This document shows, piece after piece, positions 1-11,450 of a stretch of DNA of 64,000 bases (within the stretch, counting starts at the first letter, position 1; the number at the start of each line of letters is the position of its first letter). The stretch lies in contig NZ_RKHO01000001.1 of NCBI RefSeq assembly GCF_003752505.1, forward strand, positions 3,968,001-4,032,000. The letters are read 5' to 3'. Origin of the DNA: Nocardioides aurantiacus. Lineage in GTDB: Bacteria > Actinomycetota > Actinomycetes > Propionibacteriales > Nocardioidaceae. The notes below the pieces were generated by a model. That model saw only the letters and a program-made list of their open reading frames with translations. It searched no databases and had not been told where the DNA came from. A program made the translations under genes and the position numbers.

Positions 1-117
1 GGACGACCGGGTCGAGGGCGTCGATCCGGTCGAGGTGGTCGGTCATCACCTCCACGCACGAGGCCTCCCGGCGCCCGACGGCGCCGGAGAGGTCGAGGGC
101 GGAGAGGTCGGCGAGGT

Positions 118-121
<4 letters not shown>
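1..121 (-). CDS. Amidase (amidase signature family), N-terminal fragment
   Basis: Only the first 40 codons are present; the gene runs off the left edge of the window. Read from a GTG at 121, the peptide contains [21 protein letters not shown], which resembles the N-terminal helix of GatA-like amidase signature enzymes, where a 'vs.vEv...hl.rI...np' pattern precedes the catalytic Ser-cisSer-Lys core. The core itself lies outside the window, so the substrate cannot be inferred. The GTG overlaps the TGA of the upstream GH13 gene by 4 bp (GTGA), so the two are probably co-transcribed and translationally coupled. The family assignment rests on this short stretch only. Confidence 0.55.
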
Positions 122-2388
<2,267 letters not shown>

Positions 2389-2437
2389 GCGGGTGATGTT
2401 TCCACGGGCGGTGGTTCTCAATCCCGCGGGCCGCCCA

Positions 2438-2511
2438 CATGTAAATCGGGGTTATGGACGCTCAACACGGGTCCTGCCGGGGCGGAACCGTCCACAACCC
2501 TCGCCAGGAGG
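2438..2511 (+). repeat. 74-nt palindromic repeat, unit A-left
   Basis: This unit begins CATGTAAATCGGGGTTATGG and faces rightwards. Its mate at 2582-2655 is in the opposite orientation, and the two share an almost perfect outer arm of about 23 nt (TGTAAATCGGGGTTATGGACGCT). Within the unit, GGGTTATGGACG near the start pairs with CGTCCACAACCC near the end, so it can fold as a hairpin with a loop of about 30 nt. It lies just upstream of the GH13 start codon. Confidence 0.75.
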
Positions 2512-2581
2512 CGGCGTACGGCGTCCCGGGCCCGCGGTCCGCTCGGGCACGGCGTCCCGCCCGACCCGTCGGGCGTGTCGT

Positions 2582-2655
2582 CATCTGGCGCGGGTTCGTG
2601 GACGGTCGAGGGGCGGAACAGCACGTGTGAAGCGTCCATAACCCCGATTTACAAG
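2582..2655 (-). repeat. 74-nt palindromic repeat, unit A-right
   Basis: This is the inverted mate of the unit at 2438-2511. Read on the minus strand it begins CTTGTAAATCGGGGTTATGG and ends CGCGCCAGATG, matching both ends of the unit at 17101-17174. About 70 bp of GC-rich sequence with no convincing gene separates the two units. The pair fills the gap between the regulator at 2720 and the GH13 gene. Confidence 0.75.
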
Positions 2656-2719
2656 CCGTCCGCGTGCCCCGCGTGCCCCGCCCGCCCCGCCGCCGCGTCC
2701 GCGGCCCGGCCGAAGCGGC

Positions 2720-3229
2720 TCAGGTGGGGGAGCGGTACGCCGGGGCGCGCGGCGACCGCTCGGCGGCCGTGGTCGCCAGCAGCGGCAGCACGCGGGGCTC
2801 GATCAGCGTCGAGAGCACCATCACGCTGGTCGACCGGACGACCGAGCCGCTGCGGTTGAGGTCGAGCAGCACGTCCTGGAGGCCCGCGTGGCTGGCGGCC
2901 GCGACGCGGCACAGCACGTCGGAGGTGCCGGTCGTCACGAACGCCTCGACCACCCCGGGGATGGCGAGCAGCTCCTCGCGGACGGAGTCGAGCGCGCCCT
3001 GGGCGATCTCCAGGGAGACGTACGCCGCGACGCCGAACCCCGCCGCCTCCAACGACACCTGCGGGCTCCACCCCCGCACCACGCCGGCCTCGGTCAGCCG
3101 GGCCAGCCGGCTCTGCACCGTGGCCCGGGCGACCGAGAGCAGCCGGGAGAGCTCGAGGTCGCCCGCGCGGGGGTGGTCGCGCAGCGCCTCGAGCAGGGCG
3201 AGGTCGAGGGCGTCGAGCGGGTGGGCCAT
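2720..3229 (-). CDS. Lrp/AsnC-family transcriptional regulator
   Basis: A 169-residue protein with an N-terminal winged helix-turn-helix (residues ~5-55: LDALDLALLEALRDHPRAG, then SRLLSVARATVQSRLARL) and a C-terminal RAM/ligand-binding domain (residues ~65-145, containing GVVEAFVTTGTSDVLCRVAA). Lrp/AsnC proteins form octameric or dimeric DNA-binding assemblies that sense amino acids or related acids. It is divergent from 4-hydroxyphenylpyruvate dioxygenase. The shared intergenic region holds a perfect palindrome and a repeated AACCTGACCAGT motif, so it very probably controls that gene, with tyrosine or 4-hydroxyphenylpyruvate as likely effector (inferred). The ATG start at 3229 leaves a normal-length N-terminus. 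Confidence 0.85.
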   Translation of the reverse strand: MAHPLDALDLALLEALRDHPRAGDLELSRLLSVARATVQSRLARLTEAGVVRGWSPQVSLEAAGFGVAAYVSLEIAQGALDSVREELLAIPGVVEAFVTTGTSDVLCRVAAASHAGLQDVLLDLNRSGSVVRSTSVMVLSTLIEPRVLPLLATTAAERSPRAPAYRSPT

Positions 3230-3252
3230 GCGACCAGCCTAGACGCGCCCGG

Positions 3253-4567
<1,315 letters not shown>

Positions 4568-4591
4568 GGCGGGTCGACGGCCGGGCCTTTG

Positions 4592-4597
4592 TAGGGT
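4592..4597 (+). promoter_or_regulatory. -10 box TAGGGT for a leaderless GTG start
   Basis: TAGGGT ends 7 nt before the GTG at 4605, which is where a transcript beginning at the start codon would be expected. It lies only 25 nt after the hppD stop, so the glucosidase probably has its own promoter. Confidence 0.5.
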
Positions 4598-4604
4598 CCT
4601 CGGC

Positions 4605-6371
4605 GTGAGCGAGACGAGCGCCGGACCGAGCGAGATCCCCTGGTGGCACGCGGGGGTGATCTACCAGGTCTACCCCCGCAGCTTCGCCGACAGCGACGGC
4701 GACGGCATCGGCGACCTGGGCGGGGTGATCGCGAAGCTCGACCACCTGGAGCGGCTGGGCGTGGACGCGGTCTGGCTGAGCCCGGTCTACGCCTCGCCCA
4801 TGGTCGACAACGGCTACGACATCAGCGACTACCAGGACGTCGCGCCGGAGCTCGGCACGCTGGCGCAGCTGGACGACCTCCTCGCGCAGGCGCACGCGCG
4901 CGGCATCCGGATCGTGATGGACCTCGTGGTCAACCACACCAGCGACCAGCACCCGTGGTTCCTCGACGCCCGGTCGTCGACGCAGAGCCCCTACCGCGAC
5001 TTCTACTGGTGGCGGCCGCCCCGCGAGGGCCACGTCGGCGGCGAGCCCGGGGCCGAGCCGACCAACTGGGGCTCGGTGTTCTCGGGCCCGGCGTGGGAGT
5101 GGGACGAGGCGACGGGGGAGTACTACCTGCACCTCTTCGCCCCCGAGCAGCCCGAGCTCAACTGGGAGCACCCGCCGCTGCGCGAGGCGGTCTACTCGAT
5201 GATGCGCTGGTGGCTCGACCGCGGCGTCGACGGCTTCCGGATGGACGTCGTCAACATGATCTCCAAGCGGGTGGTGCCGGGCAGCCCGGGCCTCGAGGAC
5301 ACCCCGCTCGGGGAGGCACCCGAGGACACCTCCGGCGGCACCGACCACACGGCGTACGGCGACCCGGCACCGCACGTCTTCAACGGCCCGCGCATCCACG
5401 AGCTCCTCGCCGAGATGCACCGCGAGGTCTTCGACGGGCGGCCGGCGGGGCTGGTGACCGTCGGTGAGATGCCGGTGACGACCGTCGAGCACGCCCGGCT
5501 CTACACCGACCCCGCCCGGCGCGAGGTCGACATGATCTTCACCTTCGAGCACGTCGACCTCGACTCCGGCCCCGGCGGGAAGTGGGACGTGGTGCCGCTG
5601 CCGCTCAGCGCGCTCAAGCGCAGCCTCGGCGCCTGGCAGACCGGGCTCGCGGACGTGGGCTGGAACAGCCTCTACTGGAGCAACCACGACCAGCCGCGGC
5701 CGGTCAGCCGCTTCGGCGACGACTCCCCGGAGCACCGCGTCCGGTCGGCGACGGCCCTGGGCACGGTGCTGCAGCTGCACCGCGGGACGGCGTACGTCTT
5801 CCAGGGCGAGGAGCTGGGCATGACCAACGCGCCGTTCGCCTCCATCGAGGACTTCGACGACGTCGAGTCGCTCGGCCACCACCGCGAGGCGCTCGCGCGC
5901 GGGGAGGACCCCGAGGCGGTGCTGGCGGCGCTGCGCACCAAGAGCCGCGACAACGCGCGTACGCCGGTGCAGTGGACGGCCGGCCGGCACGCCGGGTTCA
6001 CCACCGGCGAGCCGTGGCTGTTGGTCAACCCCAACCACGTCGAGATCAACGCCGAGAGCCAGTACGACGACGCCGACTCCGTCTACTCCTACTACCGTCG
6101 CCTGATCGCGCTGCGCCACGACGAGCCGGTGGTGGCCCGGGGCGACTTCACGATGCTGGTGCCCGAGCACGAGCAGCTCTACGCCTTCACCCGCGAGCAC
6201 GACGGCGTGAGGTTGACCGTCGTGGCCAACCTCTCCAGCGACGGCCCGCTCGACCCGGTGGCCGAGGGCGTGCCCGTGCCCGACGGTGCCGAGGTCGTGC
6301 TCACCAACGAGCCGGACAGCGGGGCGAGCGACGTGCTCGGCCCGTGGGGCGTGCGCGTGCTGCGCAGCTGA
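4605..6371 (+). CDS. GH13 alpha-glucosidase (oligo-1,6-glucosidase type)
   Basis: A 588-residue cytoplasmic GH13 enzyme that should release glucose from short alpha-1,4 or alpha-1,6 gluco-oligosaccharides or maltose. The N-terminus WWHAGVIYQVYPRSFADS and the motif DGDGIGDLGG are typical of alpha-glucosidases and oligo-1,6-glucosidases. The catalytic triad is visible: nucleophile Asp214 in DGFRMDVVNM, acid/base Glu288 in VTVGEMP, and Asp362 in WSNHDQPR. Residues after ~510 form the usual C-terminal beta domain. The start is the GTG at 4605 with TAGGGT 7 nt upstream. Preference between alpha-1,4 and alpha-1,6 linkages cannot be set from sequence alone; sucrose or trehalose hydrolysis is a possible alternative. 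Confidence 0.88.
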   Translation: MSETSAGPSEIPWWHAGVIYQVYPRSFADSDGDGIGDLGGVIAKLDHLERLGVDAVWLSPVYASPMVDNGYDISDYQDVAPELGTLAQLDDLLAQAHARGIRIVMDLVVNHTSDQHPWFLDARSSTQSPYRDFYWWRPPREGHVGGEPGAEPTNWGSVFSGPAWEWDEATGEYYLHLFAPEQPELNWEHPPLREAVYSMMRWWLDRGVDGFRMDVVNMISKRVVPGSPGLEDTPLGEAPEDTSGGTDHTAYGDPAPHVFNGPRIHELLAEMHREVFDGRPAGLVTVGEMPVTTVEHARLYTDPARREVDMIFTFEHVDLDSGPGGKWDVVPLPLSALKRSLGAWQTGLADVGWNSLYWSNHDQPRPVSRFGDDSPEHRVRSATALGTVLQLHRGTAYVFQGEELGMTNAPFASIEDFDDVESLGHHREALARGEDPEAVLAALRTKSRDNARTPVQWTAGRHAGFTTGEPWLLVNPNHVEINAESQYDDADSVYSYYRRLIALRHDEPVVARGDFTMLVPEHEQLYAFTREHDGVRLTVVANLSSDGPLDPVAEGVPVPDGAEVVLTNEPDSGASDVLGPWGVRVLRS

Positions 6372-6373
6372 GC

Positions 6374-6421
6374 AGTCGTGTGCCTGGCGACGCGCCACGG
6401 CGCGTCCTCGGGCACACGACT
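6374..6421. terminator. Bidirectional hairpin terminator between convergent genes
   Basis: AGTCGTGTGCC (6374-6384) pairs perfectly with GGCACACGACT (6411-6421), and an inner stem GACGCG/CGCGTC lies at 6389-6406. There is no T-run. It separates the glucosidase (stop at 6371) from the convergent small gene whose stop codon begins at its last base. The right arm GGCACACGACTC recurs at 63224-63235. Confidence 0.7.
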
Positions 6422-6582
6422 CAGGCGTCGGGGGAGGACCGCTGCTGGCGCAGCTCCTCGACGACCTGGCGCAGGCCCTCGTCGTTGACGCGGGTCAGCT
6501 CGGCGAGCACCTGGGCGAGGAGCTCGTTGGTGCGGACCAGCTGGTCCTGGAGGGCTCCGATGCCGGAGAGGGCGTTGAGCAT
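6421..6582 (-). CDS. 53-residue helical small protein
   Basis: A small gene reading MLNALSGIGALQDQLVRTNE and continuing with LLAQVLAELTRVNDEGLRQ. It has strong GC3 bias and a heptad-like pattern of Leu/Val with Gln/Glu, suggesting a helix or coiled coil. It has no membrane segment. Its ATG lies 1 nt after the TGA of the 61-residue gene, so the two are translationally linked, and it ends in the terminator. No family is recognised. The operon position suggests a partner of the large membrane protein upstream. Confidence 0.65.
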   Translation of the reverse strand: MLNALSGIGALQDQLVRTNELLAQVLAELTRVNDEGLRQVVEELRQQRSSPDA

Positions 6583-6583
6583 G

Positions 6584-6769
6584 TCAGCTTCCTTCGGTGG
6601 GGGTGCGGGGGGCGGTCAGGTGGTGCTGCTCCTCGAGCGCTGCCTCGCGCTCGTCGCGGCGGCGTACGACCACGACGGTGGCGGCGAGCGCGGCGACGGG
6701 CCCCAGCAGCAGCGCCAGGAACATCACCCACTCGACGGCGTGCAGCGCTCCGAGGTGGAGGAGGGTCAC
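6584..6769 (-). CDS. 61-residue single-pass membrane protein
   Basis: A small protein starting at a GTG that overlaps the TGA of the upstream membrane-protein gene by 4 bp. Residues ~10-35 (AVEWVMFLALLLGPVAALAA and following Val residues) form one transmembrane helix, followed by a basic RRRDER stretch and a short cytoplasmic tail. This is positive-inside, so the N-terminus is probably outside. No family is recognised. Coupling on both sides indicates an accessory subunit of the 612-residue protein. Confidence 0.7.
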   Translation of the reverse strand: MTLLHLGALHAVEWVMFLALLLGPVAALAATVVVVRRRDEREAALEEQHHLTAPRTPTEGS

Positions 6770-8604
6770 GCGGCGACCCCGGTGCGGGTCGCGGCGCGGT
6801 GGTGCGAGGACGCGAGCCGGTGGTAGCGCGAGACGCCCCAGCCGAGCGCCAGCACCAGCACCGTGGAGCAGAGCAGCACGACCAGGCCGGCGACGGTCCA
6901 CAGCCAGGCCGGGATGTCGTCGTCGAGCTCGCGCTGCAGGATCGACTTCTCGCCGGCGAAGGAGCGGGTGGCGTCGCGGGCGGCGACGACGTCCTCGCCC
7001 AGCGCCCGGTCCGAGGGCAGGAAGACCGGCAGCGCCGCGATGTCGCGTCCGTCCTGCAGCCGCACCATCGTCTTCCAGGTGCCGCCCACGGGCATCGGCT
7101 CGGTGGTCTCCCACACCGTGGGGGAGATCTCGCGCAGCGGCGCGACGTGGAGGCCCTGCGACCCGCCGCCCTGCCAGGCGGTGATCGTCAGCCACGCGGG
7201 CTCCTCGCCGACGACGGGGGGCCGGTCGAAGCGGACGGTCGCGTCGGTGGTGTCCGCCTCGCCGCGGGACTCGGTGGCGAGCTCGAGGCTGGCGGTGAGG
7301 TCGTCGGGCCGGGTGGTGCGCAGGCCGTCGACCACGCCGGCGGCGATGGCCAGTACGGCCGCCGCGAACAGCACCCGCACGAGCGCACGACGCGGCAGCG
7401 TGCCCTCCAGCCCCATCACCAGCAGCGCACCGAGCACCCCGCCGGCCACGCCGCCGACGACCGCCAGCAGCACGCCCTCGACGAGGACGTCGCTGGTCCA
7501 CGGCAGCGGGAAGACCGCCTGCGTCCAGGCGTGCTCGCCCGCGAACCCGACGGTGCCGATCAGCAGCCCGGAGACCACGCCCAGCCGCAGCGGGCGGCGG
7601 GCCACCACGAGGGCGGCGGCCTCGACGCACAGCGCCTCGACGACGTAGAGCGGGATCGCCGACCAGAGCTCGCCGATCACCCAGGGGCCGACGACCACGC
7701 TGACGCCGCCGCGCACCAGCACGTAGAAGCCGACCGCGGCGAGCGCACCGCCGCGACCCAGCCAGAGCCGGGCGGTCACCAGCGACAGGCCGGCGGCGAC
7801 CGCGATCAGCAGCGGGTGCAGCACCAGCCGGAACTGCGGGACGCCGAAGTCCCACTCGGCCTGGAAGACCGAGAGCCCGATGAGCATGCCGCCGGTGACG
7901 CCGACCCGCATCAGGTAGTGGCGGCGTCGCGTCGAGGCGTCCGGCGCGACCGAGCGGTCGGTGCCCTCCTCGAGCAGCACCGCCATGGCGACCAGCGAGA
8001 GCCCGGCGCCGCCGATGAGCATCAGGTGGGTCGGGCCCCAGAGCGTGACGTCCTGGCCGAAGAGCCGGTGCCAGACGTCGTCGAGCGGGAACCCGAGCAG
8101 GGCGTAGGCCCCGGCGCCGGTGAGCAGCACGCCGCCGACCGGCATCCGCCAGCGCCGCGAGACGCGCAGCGCGGCGGGTCCGGCCTGCTCGGCGGTGGGC
8201 AGGGTGCAGGCGATCGCGCCGGAGGCGCTGAGGCCGAACAGGCCCAGCAGGATCGGGTAGTGCGCCGGGTTGGCCAGCGGCCCCTCGTCGCGCCCGACCC
8301 CGATGTGCAGGGCGATGTCCCAGTACATCCCCAGCAGGGCCGTGATCAGCGAGACCATCGCCAGCATCAGCGGCAGGGTCGCCCAGCCGGCGACGCCGCG
8401 GAACGCGGGCAGGCGCTCGAACCACGCCACGAGTCGCGCGAAGAACCGGTTGCGGCCGGTGCGGTGACCGACCAGCGCCCAGCCCAGGAGGGCGCTCAGG
8501 ACCACGACGACGCCGGTGGCGAGCACCACCTGGTCGAGCGGGGCGGCGCCGGCGGGGCGCGTCTCGCCGGCAGCGAGGGGGAGGGCCGTGCTCAACCATG
8601 ACAT
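6766..8604 (-). CDS. Polytopic membrane protein of unknown function with C-terminal extracytoplasmic domain
   Basis: A 612-residue protein with about ten hydrophobic segments from residue ~25 to ~430. Conserved-looking polar motifs lie within or between helices (MYWDIALHIGVGRDEGPLAN and DVTLWGPTHLMLIGG, both with His). A soluble domain follows at residues ~445-555 (EPAWLTITAWQGGGSQGLHV to GGTWKTMVRLQDGRDIAALP), then a last transmembrane helix near residue 580. The soluble part looks beta-rich and vaguely like YtkA/FixH-type domains of metal-handling proteins; this is a weak inference. The ATG at 8604 was chosen over one 36 nt further out because that one lies in the promoter shared with the divergent MerR regulator. 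It leads a three-gene operon with two tiny proteins. Function is not known. Confidence 0.75.
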   Translation of the reverse strand: MSWLSTALPLAAGETRPAGAAPLDQVVLATGVVVVLSALLGWALVGHRTGRNRFFARLVAWFERLPAFRGVAGWATLPLMLAMVSLITALLGMYWDIALHIGVGRDEGPLANPAHYPILLGLFGLSASGAIACTLPTAEQAGPAALRVSRRWRMPVGGVLLTGAGAYALLGFPLDDVWHRLFGQDVTLWGPTHLMLIGGAGLSLVAMAVLLEEGTDRSVAPDASTRRRHYLMRVGVTGGMLIGLSVFQAEWDFGVPQFRLVLHPLLIAVAAGLSLVTARLWLGRGGALAAVGFYVLVRGGVSVVVGPWVIGELWSAIPLYVVEALCVEAAALVVARRPLRLGVVSGLLIGTVGFAGEHAWTQAVFPLPWTSDVLVEGVLLAVVGGVAGGVLGALLVMGLEGTLPRRALVRVLFAAAVLAIAAGVVDGLRTTRPDDLTASLELATESRGEADTTDATVRFDRPPVVGEEPAWLTITAWQGGGSQGLHVAPLREISPTVWETTEPMPVGGTWKTMVRLQDGRDIAALPVFLPSDRALGEDVVAARDATRSFAGEKSILQRELDDDIPAWLWTVAGLVVLLCSTVLVLALGWGVSRYHRLASSHHRAATRTGVAA

Positions 8605-8644
8605 ATTTCGATGTAACACCAACGGATGGCACATGCGCAAGGGC

Positions 8645-8650
8645 TAGGCT
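8645..8650 (+). promoter_or_regulatory. -10 box TAGGCT of the MerR gene
   Basis: TAGGCT ends 7 nt before the GTG at 8658, consistent with a leaderless transcript. The 53 bp between the divergent starts (8604 and 8658) must also hold the promoter of the membrane-protein operon, so the regulator probably controls both directions. Confidence 0.5.
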
Positions 8651-8657
8651 GCGCGCC

Positions 8658-9455
8658 GTGGGTGACACGGAGGACGACGGCGGGCCGAGGGAGAGCGACG
8701 ACGGCTTCGTCATCGAGGAGCTCTCGCGCCGCACCGGGCTCACGGTCCGCTCGCTGCGCAGCTACCAGACCCAGAAGCTGCTCCCGCCGCCCGCGGTGCG
8801 CGGTCGCACCGGCTACTACGGCGAGCAGCACGTCGCCCGGATCGAGCTGATCAAGGACCTGCAGAGCCAGGGCCTCAAGCTCAGCAGCATCGCCCGGATG
8901 GTCGACGGCCAGTCCGGCTCCGAGGCCGACCTGCTGCGCTTCACCCGCACCGTCACCAACCTGTTCGGCGAGCGGCGCGGCGCCTTCACCTCGGCCGAGG
9001 AGCTGATGGAGCGCTTCCGGGTCACCGAGGACGACGCGCCCACGGTCATCGTCAAGGCGATGGAGCTCGGGCTGGTCCAGGACGTCGGCGACGGCACCTT
9101 CGAGGAGCTCTCCCCGGAGCTGCTGAGCGCGGGCGAGCGGGCGGTACGGGTGCTGCGGCTCGACGCCGGCGGCGCGCTGCGGGTGCTGGAGTCGCTGCGC
9201 AAGCAGGCCGACGCGGTCGCGGACACCTACCTCGACCTGTTCATCGAGCGGGTCTGGTCGCCGTTCGTGGAGGCCGGTCGGCCGGCGGAGCAGTGGAGCG
9301 AGGTGGAGGCGGCGCTGCTCGACGTGCGCGCCCTGGCGACGGAGGCCCTGGTCAGCACCTTCGAGCTCGTGATGTCCGACCGGGTCGCCGAGGTCTTCGA
9401 CCGCGAGGTCGTGCGCGGCCAGGCCCGGCCGAAGCGACGCGGGCGGGGCCGCTGA
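8658..9455 (+). CDS. MerR-family transcriptional regulator
   Basis: A 265-residue regulator whose N-terminal MerR helix-turn-helix (residues ~15-85: FVIEELSRRTGLTVRSLRSY, then GYYGEQHVARIELIKDLQSQG) is clear. The remaining ~180 residues form a helical effector domain with no recognised ligand motif. It has no Cys cluster, so a metal-sensing CueR/ZntR type is unlikely. The GTG at 8658 is preferred over an upstream ATG at 8598 because the HTH then begins near the N-terminus and a -10 box sits just upstream. It is divergent from the membrane-protein operon and overlaps the next gene (TGATG), so it forms a two-gene unit with the dehydrogenase. Confidence 0.85.
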   Translation: MGDTEDDGGPRESDDGFVIEELSRRTGLTVRSLRSYQTQKLLPPPAVRGRTGYYGEQHVARIELIKDLQSQGLKLSSIARMVDGQSGSEADLLRFTRTVTNLFGERRGAFTSAEELMERFRVTEDDAPTVIVKAMELGLVQDVGDGTFEELSPELLSAGERAVRVLRLDAGGALRVLESLRKQADAVADTYLDLFIERVWSPFVEAGRPAEQWSEVEAALLDVRALATEALVSTFELVMSDRVAEVFDREVVRGQARPKRRGRGR

Positions 9456-10486
9456 TGCGCGCGGTGCGCTACGCGGCGTACGGCGCCACGCCCGAGCTGG
9501 TCGACCTGCCCGCCCCCGACTGTCCCTCCGACGGCGTCCTGGTGCGGGTCGAGGCGACCGGGGTGTGCCGCTCGGACTGGCACGCCTGGCGCGGCCACGA
9601 CCCGGTGCCGCTGCCGATGGTGCCCGGCCACGAGCTGGCCGGCGTCGTGGCCGAGGTGGGAGCAGGCGTGGCCGGCTGGTCGGTGGGCGACCGGGTGACG
9701 GTGCCGTTCGTCGTCGGCTGCGGCCGCTGCGCCTGGTGCCGCGCGGGCGAGCAGCAGGTCTGTCCCGACCAGCAGCAGCCGGGCTTCACCTACGCCGGCT
9801 CCTGGGCCGAGCTCGTCGCCGTGCCCGCCGCCGCGGCCAACCTGGTCCGGCTGCCCGACGGGGTCGACACCGTCACCGCGGCGACGCTCGGCTGCCGCTA
9901 CGCCACCGCGTTCCGGGCGCTGCGGGTGCACGGCCAGGTGGCGGCCGGCCAGTGGGTCGCGGTGCACGGCTGCGGCGGGGTGGGGCTCTCGGCGGTGCAG
10001 GTCGCGCGGGCGCTCGGCGCCCACGTGGTCGCGATCGACCCGTCGGCCGACGCGCGGCGGCTGGCCGTCGAGCTCGGCGCGCACGTGGTCGTCGACCCGG
10101 CGGAGACCGACGCCGCGGCGTACGTCCAGGACGTGGCGGGCGGCGCCGACGTCTCGCTCGACTGCGTCGGCGCGGCCGTCACCGCCCGTGCCTCCGTGGC
10201 CGGCCTCCGGCCCCGCGGCCGGCACGTCCAGGTCGGGCTGCTGCTCGGCGACGCCGCCCGCGACGCGATCCCGATGGACCTCGTCGTCGCACGCGAGCTG
10301 AGCGTCCACGGGTCCCACGGCATGCCCTCGGGCGGGTACGCCGAGCTGCTCGACCTCGTCGCCGACGGCACCCTCGACCCCCGCCGTCTCGTGACCCGCG
10401 TCGTCGACCTCGCCGAGGGCCCGGCCGCCCTCGCCGCCCTCGACGACCCCTCGGCGGCCGTCGGCATCACCGTCCTGCGGCCCTGA
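9455..10486 (+). CDS. Zinc-dependent alcohol dehydrogenase family protein
   Basis: A 343-residue medium-chain dehydrogenase/reductase that should oxidise an alcohol or reduce an aldehyde with NAD(P). Catalytic zinc ligands are visible in GVCRSDWHAW (Cys near residue 38) and PGHELAG. The structural-zinc loop GCGRCAWCRAGEQQVC contains four Cys. The Rossmann glycine motif is VHGCGGVGLSAVQ. The start ATG shares its A with the stop of the MerR gene, so translation is coupled and the regulator probably autoregulates this pair. The substrate is unknown. Confidence 0.85.
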   Translation: MRAVRYAAYGATPELVDLPAPDCPSDGVLVRVEATGVCRSDWHAWRGHDPVPLPMVPGHELAGVVAEVGAGVAGWSVGDRVTVPFVVGCGRCAWCRAGEQQVCPDQQQPGFTYAGSWAELVAVPAAAANLVRLPDGVDTVTAATLGCRYATAFRALRVHGQVAAGQWVAVHGCGGVGLSAVQVARALGAHVVAIDPSADARRLAVELGAHVVVDPAETDAAAYVQDVAGGADVSLDCVGAAVTARASVAGLRPRGRHVQVGLLLGDAARDAIPMDLVVARELSVHGSHGMPSGGYAELLDLVADGTLDPRRLVTRVVDLAEGPAALAALDDPSAAVGITVLRP

Positions 10487-10514
10487 GCCGCCTGCGTCCG
10501 GGCCCGGGCCGGAC

Positions 10515-11306
10515 CTAGCGGGGGGCGACGAGGAGGGGCTGGGCGACGGCGGCGACGAGGCCCTGCCGGTCGGCGAGGGTGGCCTGCGCCAGGCCACGGC
10601 CGTGGGGGCCGATGGTGCTGCGGGCGTCGAACCACAGCCACTCCTCGGCCGGCTCGCGGAGCACCGTGACCGACAGCGTGGGCGGGATGAAGAGCCACTC
10701 GGCGAGCGGGAGCTCCCCGGACAGCCCGTTGGCGGAGTCGGCGACGACGAGCAGCCGGCCCACCGGGGAGGTCTCGAGTCCCGCGACGAGCGGGATCCGG
10801 ACGCGGGCCCACAGCGCGGCGGGACCGGGAGCGGCGTACCCGCCCTCGACGAAGCGCCAGTCGACCGCCCGGCCGTAGCCCCACTCCGGCGAGGTGCCGG
10901 GGAAGAACTCCTGCGGCTGCTCGTCGGGCAACGGCGGCAGCTCCAGCGCCGGGGCGGCCTGCGCGCGGGTGGCGTCGGGCGAGGTGACGATGCGCCAGGC
11001 CGTCGCCGAGACCGCGACCCGGTCGCCGACGCTCAGGCTGGCCTCGACGAGCTCCACCCGCCGCCCCGGCCGTACGACGCGCGAAGTCGCCCGCATCCGG
11101 CCCTGGGGGATGCCGCCCAGCATGTCGACGGTGATCCGGGCGATGCCCCCGGGGCCGCCGCCGGGGGTCTGCTCGATGACGTGGGCGAGCAGCGCGGCAG
11201 GCGGGCCGCCGTGCTGCAGCGACTCGTCCCAGGGGCTCGAGGTGGCCGTCGTGGACTCGAACTCGTGCTCGTCGACCTGGGTGTAGAACGCGCTGGGCTG
11301 GTCCAC
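10515..11306 (-). CDS. Acyl-CoA thioesterase-like (double hotdog) protein
   Basis: A 263-residue protein with two hotdog-like halves. The first (residues ~15-115) contains SLQHGGPPAALLAHVIEQTP followed by ITVDMLGGIPQG, a pattern typical of TesB/TesC-like thioesterases in actinobacteria. The second (residues ~130-260) contains the conserved segment WLWFDARSTIGPHGRGLAQA. Such enzymes hydrolyse acyl-CoA esters; chain length and physiological role cannot be inferred. It starts at a GTG with AGGA about 5 nt upstream and is transcribed alone, convergent with the dehydrogenase gene. Confidence 0.75.
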   Translation of the reverse strand: MDQPSAFYTQVDEHEFESTTATSSPWDESLQHGGPPAALLAHVIEQTPGGGPGGIARITVDMLGGIPQGRMRATSRVVRPGRRVELVEASLSVGDRVAVSATAWRIVTSPDATRAQAAPALELPPLPDEQPQEFFPGTSPEWGYGRAVDWRFVEGGYAAPGPAALWARVRIPLVAGLETSPVGRLLVVADSANGLSGELPLAEWLFIPPTLSVTVLREPAEEWLWFDARSTIGPHGRGLAQATLADRQGLVAAVAQPLLVAPR

Positions 11307-11411
11307 GGATGTCCTCTTCGGGGTGAAGGTCCGGTTGTTGGGTACGTCACTTCATGGTCGTGGTGTCAACCACCGGCCGTGTTGGACGTTCTTCCTACCA
11401 GGAGGTGCTCC

Positions 11412-11450
11412 GTGAGCACTGGACCGTGTCGTCCCGTGACCCATCCGTGA
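11412..11450 (+). CDS. Possible 12-codon leader ORF
   Basis: A GTG preceded by GGAGG with 6-nt spacing (11401-11405) opens a 12-codon frame, VSTGPCRPVTHP, whose TGA overlaps a second GTG by 4 bp (11447). The strong ribosome-binding site argues that ribosomes load here. The same sequence also lies inside a longer alternative frame (11354-11575), so this remains tentative. Confidence 0.3.
   Translation: MSTGPCRPVTHP

Noticed and set aside
2418-2639. A 73-codon minus-strand frame between the A repeats
   Set aside because: It lies across both repeat units, has poor codon bias and no recognisable features.
11364-11369. TTGACA as -35 of the thioesterase gene (minus strand)
   Set aside because: No acceptable -10 box lies 16-18 nt downstream, so the promoter could not be completed.
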